Positions 1 to 8,194 of a stretch of DNA of 64,000 nt are shown here, in pieces. Each line of letters begins with the position of its first letter. The stretch's first letter is position 1. Both the position numbers and the translations under genes were made by a program. Origin of the DNA: Arthrobacter alkaliphilus (GTDB taxonomy: Bacteria; Actinomycetota; Actinomycetes; Actinomycetales; Micrococcaceae); the NCBI RefSeq assembly GCF_021483235.1, contig NZ_JAKEEC010000006.1:68253-132252 (forward strand), given 5' to 3'. Under the pieces are notes generated by a model. It saw only the letters and a list, made by a program, of their open reading frames with translations. It was not told the DNA's origin and ran no database searches.

Positions 1-2
1 CG

Positions 3-833
3 GCCGACGACGTCTTCGCCTTGGAGTATGGAACGCGGCTCCTGCAGGTTGAACTCTCGCACCGCCGCAGCATCGCGCAGCTTGAACTGAAACTGGGGCG
101 CGACCTGGTGTTTGAACTCGTGTCCGGACTGGATGAAGAGACCGCGGTCTTGCGGGCCGAGGCATTGGGATACGACATCAGGGGGCCGCAGCACGTCATT
201 GTTGCTCAGTGGCAACCGCCAAGAACGGACGATACCGTGGCGGTGGCGCTGCGCAGGACACTGCGCGAACTCCAGATCCCTGCGCTCGTGTCACGGCATT
301 CGGACACAACACTCGCTGTAGTTACGGGAGAGCCGCTCGACACGGAACTCTTTACCATTGCGGCACGGACGCTGCGCAGCGCCACCGGAGCTGTGGGCAT
401 CGGAGGTCCGAGCCGGGATGTCACACAGATCCCACGCTCATACGCAGAAGCCCTGCGTGCACTGCAAATCCGGGTACATTCCACCGACCCCTACGGGATC
501 ACCCGCTACGACCAGCTGGGGATCTACCGAATCCTTGACATGCCTGGGAACGAAACCGACCTCTCCGGCTATGTCGAGGAGTGGCTCGGCGCACTCCAGG
601 GCAACGATGCCCGCCGGGGATCCGATCTGGTGCACACTTTGGCGCAGTTCCTGGATCATGGCGGCAACTACGACGACACGGCGGTCAGCCTCGCCATTCA
701 CCGGAGCACCCTGCGGTACCGGCTGAAGTCCATCCGTCAGATCACCGGTTTTGAACTAGGTGACCCCGAGACCCGCCTCAACCTGCACGTCGCCACCCGT
801 GCCTGGCGCCTGCGGGCCGCGCGGACGAACTGA
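3..833 (+). CDS. PucR-family transcriptional regulator (5' end outside window)
   Basis: The reading frame is open from the first bases of the window, so the N-terminal part lies upstream. The TTG at 21 is only the first start-like codon inside the window. The visible ~276 residues hold a CdaR/GGDEF-like middle region and a C-terminal PucR-type helix-turn-helix near the end (TAVSLAIHRSTLRYRLKSI, then a conserved NLHVATRAWRL tail). Such proteins are cytoplasmic, ligand-responsive regulators of catabolic genes such as those for purines, amino acids or alcohols. The target cannot be told, because the genes it would control are probably upstream. The family call is firm; the effector is unknown. 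Confidence 0.85.
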   Translation, partial: ADDVFALEYGTRLLQVELSHRRSIAQLELKLGRDLVFELVSGLDEETAVLRAEALGYDIRGPQHVIVAQWQPPRTDDTVAVALRRTLRELQIPALVSRHSDTTLAVVTGEPLDTELFTIAARTLRSATGAVGIGGPSRDVTQIPRSYAEALRALQIRVHSTDPYGITRYDQLGIYRILDMPGNETDLSGYVEEWLGALQGNDARRGSDLVHTLAQFLDHGGNYDDTAVSLAIHRSTLRYRLKSIRQITGFELGDPETRLNLHVATRAWRLRAARTN

Positions 834-978
834 GCCCTTGCACCGCCCAAGTTGACCTGTCGGACTCAAATTCTGGCTGTTTTTCGGCGTGCCGGGGCCA
901 TGCGGGTTTGGTGGCAACGGCGGAGACTCAGACTGGTACATGTGGCCATCGACATCCATAGAAGGCGACGGGACTCCA

Positions 979-2073
979 ATGAGTATGAGCAGACCAACGG
1001 CCACCGAGAGCGAGGCCCCGCTCCCGCCGCCAGGGCGCAGCAGGAGGGCATGGTCCGCGATTCTGGGAGCAGGATTACTCATTGTCGGGTCAGCATGCAC
1101 AGGGCCACCACCGGCTCCGGCAGCGCAATCCTCCAGCGCCGACGGTTCCAGTTCCACAGGGGACCTTTCAGCCGTGCCGGGGATCGTGAGAGAAGTCGAG
1201 CCTTCTGTAGTAACGATTCAGACCTCCGGCGGCATTGGCAGCGGCGTGGTCTACCGGAGTGATGGCACCATCGTCACCGACGCCCACGTCGTGGAGGACC
1301 AGCAAAAGAAGCCGTTCAAGACTGTCCAGATCCACTTCGCGGACGGATCCCAGGCGGTAGCCACCGTCGTCGGTGTCGACGACCCCACCGACGTGGCAGT
1401 GGTGAAAGCTGACCGCAACAACCTCCCGGCCGCCAGGTTTCCGACAACGCTTCCGATAGTTGGACAGCTGGCGGTTGTCATTGGCAGTCCGCTGGGGCTG
1501 GAAGAAACCGTCACGGCCGGCATCATTTCCGCCCTCCACCGCAATATGCCACCGTCGGAGGGTTCGCCGGGACTTATCGACCTCATCCAGACCGACGCGC
1601 CTATCTCCCCGGGCAATTCGGGCGGAGCAGTGGTCAACAGCAAATCCGAGATCATCGGGCTCTCAGAAGCCTATCTGCCGCCCAGCTCAGGGGCCGTGTC
1701 GATCGGGTTCGTGACCCCCGCCGCGACGGTGACCGACGTCGCGGACCAGATACTGAAGAGCGGCGTGGCCGCGCATGCCGTCCTTGGGATTATTCCGACC
1801 GACATTTCCCCTGAGGTGGCAAGCCGCTTGAGTCTTCCCAGAACGTCTGGCGCGCTGGTTATCGAAGTTGCCCAAGGCGGACCGGCAGCCAAGGCGGGGC
1901 TGCAGCCAGGAGACATCATCGTCCAGTTTGACGGACAAAAAATCGCCAATGTGACCGACCTTCTGGCGGCCATACGCAAGAAAGAACCGGGACAGCAGTC
2001 CGATGTCGAGTTCCAGCGCGGGCAGGAGACGAAGTCAGTAAAAGTCACGTTGGACAACACTGCGAAGCGATAG
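979..2073 (+). CDS. HtrA/DegP-like serine protease with PDZ domain, membrane-anchored or lipoprotein
   Basis: A 364-residue trypsin-like protease for extracytoplasmic protein quality control. An N-terminal hydrophobic segment (about residues 24-40) ends in GSAC, which could be an atypical lipobox. The catalytic triad is visible as His103 (TDAHVV), Asp138 (DDPTDVAVV) and Ser214 (PGNSGGAVV). A single PDZ domain follows at about 285-358 (GALVIEV, GLQPGDIIVQFDG). The start at 979 is chosen over the in-frame 889 because it gives a normal export signal, with a purine-rich stretch upstream; 985 is also possible. A small HdeD-like membrane protein follows on the same strand, which fits an envelope-stress theme. 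Whether it is anchored as a lipoprotein or by an uncleaved helix is unsettled. Confidence 0.88.
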   Translation: MSMSRPTATESEAPLPPPGRSRRAWSAILGAGLLIVGSACTGPPPAPAAQSSSADGSSSTGDLSAVPGIVREVEPSVVTIQTSGGIGSGVVYRSDGTIVTDAHVVEDQQKKPFKTVQIHFADGSQAVATVVGVDDPTDVAVVKADRNNLPAARFPTTLPIVGQLAVVIGSPLGLEETVTAGIISALHRNMPPSEGSPGLIDLIQTDAPISPGNSGGAVVNSKSEIIGLSEAYLPPSSGAVSIGFVTPAATVTDVADQILKSGVAAHAVLGIIPTDISPEVASRLSLPRTSGALVIEVAQGGPAAKAGLQPGDIIVQFDGQKIANVTDLLAAIRKKEPGQQSDVEFQRGQETKSVKVTLDNTAKR

Positions 2074-2138
2074 ATCCGTTCGAAGGTTCAGGCCAGCAAG
2101 TTTACGAATGCACCATTTCCAGAAACAGAGGTTTGGCT

Positions 2139-2711
2139 ATGTCTGACGCACTGGTACAACAATTATTCAAGGGATCCGGAACTGCGTTGATTGTTCGGGG
2201 CATCGCGGCCGTTCTATTCGGCATTTTGGTTGTCGTCTGGCCCGGGGTCTCCGTACTCGCGCTCGTGGTCCTCTTCGGAATTTACGCCATCGTTGACGGC
2301 GTCACGAATATCGCGCACTACGTCAAGCGCAAGGGGCGCCGGCCCGTCTGGCAAATAGTGGGCGGCGTCATCTCCGTATTCGCGGGTCTCGCCGCATTGG
2401 TCTGGCCGGGCATCACTGCCCTCTCGCTGGCGTTCGTCATCGGCCTGTGGGCGGTCATTCTGGGTGTTTCCCAGATCGCACTTGCCTTCGAAGTTAGAAA
2501 GACCGTCGGACAATGGTGGCTCTGGCTGATCACAGGTGTCGTCACTCCTCTTTTCGGCCTCTTTTTGGTCGTTCTTCCCGGCGCGGGCATCCTGAGTCTC
2601 CTGGGCCTGCTCTCATCCTTCGCAATTCTCTTCGGAATTCTCCTGGTCGTTTCCGGTGCCGGGCTGCGCAGGCTGGGCGGCAGCTCGGGTGCGCGGCTCT
2701 CGATGGGCTAA
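2139..2711 (+). CDS. HdeD-like (DUF308) membrane protein
   Basis: A 190-residue integral membrane protein with about six hydrophobic segments arranged as three similar helical pairs. This is the pattern of the HdeD/DUF308 family, named after an E. coli acid-resistance protein. Glycine-rich turns such as VWPGVSVLALVVLFGIYA and VWPGITALSLAFVIGLWA show the internal duplication. The start at ATG 2139 is preferred over the TTG at 2133 because an ACAGAGG ribosome-binding site sits about 7 bases before it. The biochemical function of the family is not settled; a stress role is an inference from the neighbouring protease and redox genes. Confidence 0.82.
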   Translation: MSDALVQQLFKGSGTALIVRGIAAVLFGILVVVWPGVSVLALVVLFGIYAIVDGVTNIAHYVKRKGRRPVWQIVGGVISVFAGLAALVWPGITALSLAFVIGLWAVILGVSQIALAFEVRKTVGQWWLWLITGVVTPLFGLFLVVLPGAGILSLLGLLSSFAILFGILLVVSGAGLRRLGGSSGARLSMG

Positions 2712-2743
2712 AAACCGCAACGGCCGGACAGACAGGAGCCGCT

Positions 2744-3007
2744 ATGCTTCCCGGGATTCCTGATCCGCATCTGGCACGGGTTCGTCCCGTTCGGGTGCGC
2801 ACACCCCAAGGCTGCGAGGAATGCCTGGCTTTGGGCACTCCCTGGGTTCACTTGCGTCTATGCCTTACCTGCGGCCACGTCGGGTGTTGTGACGCTTCAC
2901 CCATGCGGCACGCCAGGGCTCACGCCACCGAGTTGCACCCCATCGTTCGTTCCTTCGAGCCCGGTGAGGATTGGCGTTGGTGCTACCCCCATGAGGCATA
3001 CGTCTAG
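2744..3007 (+). CDS. UBP-type zinc-finger protein
   Basis: An 87-residue protein made almost entirely of a ZnF-UBP fold. Ligands are visible in CEECLALG, CLTCGHVGCC, the MRHARAH segment and the later histidine of the ELHPI stretch. In eukaryotes this fold binds free ubiquitin C-termini; bacterial stand-alone copies are common in actinobacteria and have no assigned ligand. The ATG at 2744 has a CAGGAG ribosome-binding site, whereas longer in-frame starts would run inside the preceding gene. It lies 24 bases before the flavoprotein at 3032, so co-transcription is likely. To my knowledge this pairing recurs in related genomes, which suggests a shared function. Confidence 0.85.
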   Translation: MLPGIPDPHLARVRPVRVRTPQGCEECLALGTPWVHLRLCLTCGHVGCCDASPMRHARAHATELHPIVRSFEPGEDWRWCYPHEAYV

Positions 3008-3031
3008 AACGCGGGAGGGCGCGATCCACTG

Positions 3032-4753
3032 ATGGAACCTGCAGCACAATCGACGTTGACCGAAACGCCGGATCACTCCGGCGCCTATCCGCGGCTCGGC
3101 CAGGCCCAGATCGAGTTGCTAGGCCGTGTCGGCACCAGGCGTGCCACTCACGCCGGGGAAGTCCTCATACACGAGGGACAGGTCGACGCTGACTTCTTCG
3201 CCATACTGCAGGGCAAGGTACTGGTCGTGGAGGGGCTGGGCGCCGGGGACAAACAACCTGCTGAGCCCGGCCCGGGCACACGGATCCTCGAAGTTCACGG
3301 TCCTGGACGTTTCCTTGGGGAACTAGGCCTGGTCGAGGGGCAACCGGCCTTTTTCAGCACGGTGGTCGGCGAGCCGGGTGAAGTGCTGCAAATCAGCGGA
3401 GACGACCTGCGCCGTGTGCTCCTGACGGACGCCGCGATCGGTGAGACGATCCTGCGGGCATACCTTCAGCGCCGGATCCTCCTGATCAGCGCGGGCGCGG
3501 GCATCCGCATCGTCGGGTCCCGTTTCAGCCGTGACACCCTTCGGATCTTGGAATTTGCAGCCGCCAACCGCCTGCCCCACCGACTGGTCGATCTGGAGGA
3601 TGACGTGCAAGCACAGGCAATCCTGGAACAGGCAGGGGTCCTCACGAGTGAGCTGCCCGCAGTGGTGCTCACCGCTGCGCAGGTCCTCAAAAACCCGTCC
3701 AACGCGGATCTGGCGTTCGCCCTGGGCCTGCGGGTGGTGAAGGAGCATTCTGCCTCGTACGATCTCATGGTGATCGGGGCCGGACCCGCAGGCCTGGCGG
3801 CCGCAGTGTATGCGGCGTCCGACGGGTTGTCAGTGGTCCTCAAGGAAGGCTTTGCGATCGGAGGGCAAGCCGGCACGTCATCACGAATCGAGAACTTTCT
3901 CGGCTTTCCCTCCGGAATATCCGGCGGGGAACTCACTGAAAGAGCAGCCATTCAGGCTCGGAAGTTCAGAGTCCAGATCAACGTCGCCTGCCGGGCAAAC
4001 ACCATCACGTTCCGGGACGGTGAGTTCCGCGCCGAGTTCGACGAGAGCGGCCCCGCCTCCGCACGTGCCGCCCTGCTCGCAACCGGGGTTCGCTACCGCC
4101 GCCTGCCGGTCCCGGGACTGGAGGAATACGAGGGGATCAGTGTCTTCTACGCGGCCACTGTCCATGAAGCCAGGCTCTGCATGTCGCAGCCGGCGGCCGT
4201 AGTCGGTGGCGGAAACTCGGCGGGTCAGGCCGCTCTTTTCCTCGCTGGCATGGGGACGCCCGTGCGGTTGGTGGTACGCGGGGACGACCTCCGCGCCGAC
4301 ATGTCCGGATACCTCGCCGATCGAATCGATGAGCACAAGGGAATCGAGGTGCTTCTGGGGGCCAACATCGTGGGCGTAGCCGGTTCCGGCGGCCTTGAAA
4401 GGATCGTGGTCGATCTGCGAGCGACAGGCGAACAACGCATCTTCGACTCCCGGTACCTCTTTGTTTTCATCGGCGCCAAGCCGCACACAGCATGGCTGCA
4501 GGGCACCGTCGCGCTGGATGACCACGGCTTTATCCTTACCGGGGCTGACCTAGCAGACTTCCCTCCCGAGTTCAGCCATCTGCGGCGCAGACGACTCCCC
4601 TTGGAGACCAGCGTGCCCGGAATGTTCGCGGCCGGTGACGTCCGGCATGGATCGGTGAAACGCGTAACGGCTGCCGCCGGTGAAGGCTCAACGGCAGTGG
4701 CAATGATCCACGAGCACCTGCGCCTCCTCCGGGAGGGACCGGCGCGTTCGTGA
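3032..4753 (+). CDS. Cyclic-nucleotide-domain / thioredoxin-reductase-like flavoprotein
   Basis: A 573-residue three-part protein. Residues ~22-145 are a cNMP-binding-type beta-barrel (GRFLGELGLVEGQPAF). Residues ~157-235 look like a thioredoxin/glutaredoxin-fold linker without cysteines (GSRFSRDTLRILEF, LPAVVLTAAQVLKNPS). Residues ~243-565 are a low-Mr thioredoxin reductase-type FAD/NADPH module with GAGPAG (249-254) and GGGNSAG (392-398). Where classical thioredoxin reductases carry the CxxC disulfide just before the NADPH motif, this one has FYAATVHEARLC, so the redox-active pair is missing. It probably passes electrons from NADPH through FAD to an unknown partner, perhaps gated by a cyclic nucleotide. 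The UBP-finger protein just upstream is a candidate partner. Confidence 0.85.
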   Translation: MEPAAQSTLTETPDHSGAYPRLGQAQIELLGRVGTRRATHAGEVLIHEGQVDADFFAILQGKVLVVEGLGAGDKQPAEPGPGTRILEVHGPGRFLGELGLVEGQPAFFSTVVGEPGEVLQISGDDLRRVLLTDAAIGETILRAYLQRRILLISAGAGIRIVGSRFSRDTLRILEFAAANRLPHRLVDLEDDVQAQAILEQAGVLTSELPAVVLTAAQVLKNPSNADLAFALGLRVVKEHSASYDLMVIGAGPAGLAAAVYAASDGLSVVLKEGFAIGGQAGTSSRIENFLGFPSGISGGELTERAAIQARKFRVQINVACRANTITFRDGEFRAEFDESGPASARAALLATGVRYRRLPVPGLEEYEGISVFYAATVHEARLCMSQPAAVVGGGNSAGQAALFLAGMGTPVRLVVRGDDLRADMSGYLADRIDEHKGIEVLLGANIVGVAGSGGLERIVVDLRATGEQRIFDSRYLFVFIGAKPHTAWLQGTVALDDHGFILTGADLADFPPEFSHLRRRRLPLETSVPGMFAAGDVRHGSVKRVTAAAGEGSTAVAMIHEHLRLLREGPARS

Positions 4754-4801
4754 AGGACGACCTCTTCAGTCGGGACGGCGCTAGTACTCAGCGCGCTGCA
4801 C

Positions 4802-5662
4802 TTATGGGTGACGCAGGCCCACTCCGGCAAGGACCTCCCGGTACCCCTCCCGAAAGGTCGGATAGCGGAAGGTGAAACCGGTGCCGCGCAGCAAGGCGTT
4901 GCTGCACCGCTTGTTGCCGCCGCGGGCCTCGCCGGCATCACCGATGGGCGGCTCGCCAAGGCCAAGCTCTGCCGCCAGAAAACGCAAGACCTCGCCCAGC
5001 TCGGCCGGCTCGTCGTCCACGCCCACATAGACCGGGGACGGTACATCCTCCATCGTGCACAACCAGACGATAGCGGCTGCGGCGTCGTCACGATGGATAC
5101 GGTTTGTGTAGTGGGAAACATCAGGAATGACGGCCGAGCCGGTACGGACCTGGTCGATGAGCCGCGTGCGCGCCGGCCCGTAGATACCACCCAGGCGAAC
5201 AACTACGGCAGTGGACGAGGTTCCGTGCAGACGGTCAGCCAGAAGGCCTTCGGCCTCAAGAAGGACGCGCCCTGAGAAACGGCCAGGTGCCGGCGTCGTA
5301 CCTTCGTCCACCCAACCGCCGTCGGCGTCACCGTAGACGGCGGTTGAGGAGACGAACAAAACACGGCGCGGCGTCACGCCGTCGCGCTCAAAGGCGTCCA
5401 GGACATGCGCAAGTCCGTCCAGGTAGGCCGAGCGGTAGGCAGTCTCCGTAGGCGAGTCGGCGGCAACAGCAACGACGACGGCGGTGGTGTCCGCCGGGAC
5501 TTGCGGAAGGCCCGGGGACCTGAGGTCCGCCGCGACGCCCTCGATTTCAGGCGGAAGTTTCGCGGGTGTGCGCCGCCAGCCGACCACTCTGTGCCCGGCA
5601 GCGGCGAACCGCAGGCCGGCTTCGGTGCCCAAATCACCGCACCCGGCCAGAAGGATAGTCAT
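4802..5662 (-). CDS. NAD-dependent epimerase/dehydratase family protein (atypical SDR, YeeZ-like)
   Basis: A 286-residue Rossmann protein with an N-terminal dinucleotide motif GCGDLG (residues ~7-12). It also has the extended-SDR landmarks of a VFVSSTAVYGD-type segment (VLFVSSTAVYGDADGGW) and a later RLGGIYGP. The true start is ATG 5662 (MTILLAG), because the long in-frame extension upstream has no family similarity. It ends convergently with the flavoprotein at 4753. The substrate is unknown; the family ranges from nucleotide-sugar epimerases to predicted NAD(P)-binding proteins of no known activity. Confidence 0.82.
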   Translation of the reverse strand: MTILLAGCGDLGTEAGLRFAAAGHRVVGWRRTPAKLPPEIEGVAADLRSPGLPQVPADTTAVVVAVAADSPTETAYRSAYLDGLAHVLDAFERDGVTPRRVLFVSSTAVYGDADGGWVDEGTTPAPGRFSGRVLLEAEGLLADRLHGTSSTAVVVRLGGIYGPARTRLIDQVRTGSAVIPDVSHYTNRIHRDDAAAAIVWLCTMEDVPSPVYVGVDDEPAELGEVLRFLAAELGLGEPPIGDAGEARGGNKRCSNALLRGTGFTFRYPTFREGYREVLAGVGLRHP

Positions 5663-5902
5663 ACCCGTCAGTCTATTTGTCGCGGGAATCTTAGCTGACT
5701 TTCTCCCCGCTTCCAGTGAAAGAGGAAGCCCGCCGGCTGATGGAGAGATGGTCCGGGCGATGGTCCGGCTCCGCCGCCGCAGGCTTAGACTCAAGGAAGA
5801 TCGCGGTGGAGGCGAGGAGATGATGCCCAGGATGCGCGTTTCAGCACGATCGGATCCGCGGCAGGCAGAGTCTTTTTTGGGTGGCCGAGGGATGTAAGTC
5901 CA

Positions 5903-7120
5903 GTGCGCGTCCTTATCTCCGGAGCCAGCATCGCCGGTCCCACCGCGGCCTACTGGGTTTGCCGTGCCGGTCATTCGGTGACGGTCGTCGAGCAGGCTCC
6001 CGGTCCTCGCACGGCGGGCGGGCACGCGGTCGATCTGTTCAGCCCCGCCCTGAAGATCCTGGACCAGATGGGAGTCTTGCCCGGGGTCCTGGCGAAGGAG
6101 ACGGGAACCACCAGCGGAACCTTCTTCGCACCGGGTTTGAAACGGCCGGTCGAGGCGGACATCGAAAGATTCGTCCACACCATCGCCGAACGTCACGTCG
6201 AGATCATGCGCGATGACCTCAGCGCGATCCTGACCGCTGCCACAAGCAACGACGTCGAATACCTCTTCGGTGACTCCATCACCGTGCTCTCCCCGGACAC
6301 GGGGGAGGTCAGCTTCAAGCACGTCCCGCCCCGGACATTCGACGTGATTATCGGAGCCGACGGCTTGCACTCAAACGTGCGCCGCCTCCTATTCGGGCCG
6401 GAGGAGCAGTTCAGCTCGTTCCTCGGTGCCTACTTGGCCGTCTTCTCCCTGCCCAAGATACTCGGGCTCGACCGCCGCATCTTGGCCTACCTCGACGTCG
6501 GCCGGCTCGCTGCCACCTACAGTGCCCGACACCTGCACGACGCCCGGGCCCTTTTCCTGTTCCGCACAGAACGCCCGCTTGCCTACGACCGGCACGATGT
6601 TCCCGGTCAAAAGAACCTGCTCCGCGACGCCTTCACCGGGCTCAACGCCGAGGTAGACCGCTGGCTGGAAGAACTGGAGCACACTGATGCCTTTTACTTT
6701 GACGCGATCACCCAACTGTCCCTGGACACCTGGTCCCGGGGCCGGGTCACGCTCGTCGGCGACGCCGGGTACTGCCCCGGGGCAGTGGTGGGCGGCAGCA
6801 CAAGCCTCGCCATCGTCGGAGCCTACGTCCTTGCCGGTGAACTCGCCCAAGCCGGCAACGATTACGCGCGCGCCTTCTCGGCCACCGAACGGGAAATGCT
6901 GCCCTACGTGCGCGGCAGCCGCTCCCTCGCCCGGCACACGGCACGGATCCTTATCCCCGCAAACCGGGCACAGGTCTGGACCCTCATCCACGGCACGCGG
7001 CTGATCTCCCACCTGCCCCCGGTACTGGCCCGGGCCGCCGCCGGATTCAGCAACCAAGGCCTGCGCCTTGCCGATTCAATGAAGCTCAAGGACTACAACG
7101 GGCCACCGGCTCTGGAATAG
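5903..7120 (+). CDS. FAD-dependent aromatic monooxygenase-like protein
   Basis: A 405-residue group A flavoprotein monooxygenase. The N-terminal GxGxxG-like motif is ISGASIAGPTAAYW (residues 5-18). The DG motif appears as VIIGADGLHSNVRR, and the GD motif as VTLVGDAGYCPG with the following GGSTSLA stretch. Such enzymes hydroxylate or epoxidise aromatic or polyketide-like substrates, or inactivate antibiotics, using NAD(P)H and oxygen. The GTG start at 5903 is preceded by GAGGG about 11 bases upstream. It is isolated, with no pathway partner beside it, so the substrate cannot be inferred. Confidence 0.83.
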   Translation: MRVLISGASIAGPTAAYWVCRAGHSVTVVEQAPGPRTAGGHAVDLFSPALKILDQMGVLPGVLAKETGTTSGTFFAPGLKRPVEADIERFVHTIAERHVEIMRDDLSAILTAATSNDVEYLFGDSITVLSPDTGEVSFKHVPPRTFDVIIGADGLHSNVRRLLFGPEEQFSSFLGAYLAVFSLPKILGLDRRILAYLDVGRLAATYSARHLHDARALFLFRTERPLAYDRHDVPGQKNLLRDAFTGLNAEVDRWLEELEHTDAFYFDAITQLSLDTWSRGRVTLVGDAGYCPGAVVGGSTSLAIVGAYVLAGELAQAGNDYARAFSATEREMLPYVRGSRSLARHTARILIPANRAQVWTLIHGTRLISHLPPVLARAAAGFSNQGLRLADSMKLKDYNGPPALE

Positions 7121-7168
7121 GTCCTCGCGTTTGTCGTGCAGACCCGGCCCGCCGGACTTGCGTCCGCG

Positions 7169-8167
7169 TTAGGGGCGAGTCAGAAAGGATTCGACTTTAG
7201 AGGGGTCGCGTTCGATGACGGGGTCAAGGATCGAGTCGATTCGAGCCAGCAACTCCGGATCCAGGTTGATTCCGACGGCGGCCGCGTTGTCCACAAGCTG
7301 CTCGGGTCGTGAAGCTCCCACGATGGCAGCTGAGACGTTGCTGTTCTGCAGGACCCAGGCAAGGGCGAGGGCGGCCATGGACAAACCCGCTTCTTCCGCG
7401 ACTGGCTTCAACGCTTGGACCCGTTCGAGGACCGCTCGGCGCATGAACTTGAGCTCGGTCTTCACCTCGCCTTCCTCCGTCGCGAACCGGGACCCCGACG
7501 GCGCGTCCTGGCCAGGGACGTATTTGCCGGTGAGTACCCCCTGGGCAAGGGGTGACCAGCAGATTTGGCCCAAGCCCAGTTCCTGACTGACGGGGACGAC
7601 TTCGTCCTCGATGACCCGCCAGAGCATGGAGTACTGCGGCTGGTTCGAAATGAGCTGTATCCCCAGGTCCTTGGCAAGTTTTGCGCCGGCCCGGATTTCG
7701 CCAACCGTCCATTCGGAGACGCCGATGTAAAGGGCCTTGCCTGACCGGACAATGTCCGCGAAAGCCTGCATGGTCTCTTCGAGTGGGGTCTCGTAGTCGT
7801 AACGGTGGGCCTGGTAAACGTCGACGTAGTCCGTTCCAAGGCGCCGCAGGGAAGCGTTGATGGATTCCATGACGTGTTTGCGGGACAGACCGCGGTCGTT
7901 CTTGCCTTCACCGGCGGGGAAGAACGTTTTAGTGAATATCTCCAGTCCTTCGCGGCGCACGCCTTTGAGTGCTTCGCCTAGGGCTTTCTCGGCACGGGTG
8001 CCGGCATAGGCATCGGCCGTGTCGAAGGTGGTGATACCCAGGTCGAGGGCCTGGCGGACGCATGCGTTGGCGGCGTCCTGGTCGATTTGCTCACCGTGGG
8101 TGACCCAGTTCCCGTAGGCCAGTTCACTGATGTACATGCCGGATGAGCCGAGCTTGCGGTATTCCAT
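7169..8167 (-). CDS. Aldo/keto reductase
   Basis: A 332-residue TIM-barrel NADPH oxidoreductase of the Kv-beta/YghZ-like group. The catalytic tetrad is visible: Asp and Tyr in FDTADAY, Lys in FTKTF and His in YQAHRYD. The NADPH-binding C-terminal signature is present as AAIVGASRPEQL. It starts 27 bases after the GH32 stop with an AAAGGA ribosome-binding site, so it is probably the last gene of the fructan operon that begins at 14489. A role in reducing a sugar-derived carbonyl or detoxifying an aldehyde is inferred from position only. Confidence 0.86.
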   Translation of the reverse strand: MEYRKLGSSGMYISELAYGNWVTHGEQIDQDAANACVRQALDLGITTFDTADAYAGTRAEKALGEALKGVRREGLEIFTKTFFPAGEGKNDRGLSRKHVMESINASLRRLGTDYVDVYQAHRYDYETPLEETMQAFADIVRSGKALYIGVSEWTVGEIRAGAKLAKDLGIQLISNQPQYSMLWRVIEDEVVPVSQELGLGQICWSPLAQGVLTGKYVPGQDAPSGSRFATEEGEVKTELKFMRRAVLERVQALKPVAEEAGLSMAALALAWVLQNSNVSAAIVGASRPEQLVDNAAAVGINLDPELLARIDSILDPVIERDPSKVESFLTRP

Positions 8168-8194
8168 GTGGCATTTTCCTTTGTCAGGGGTCTC

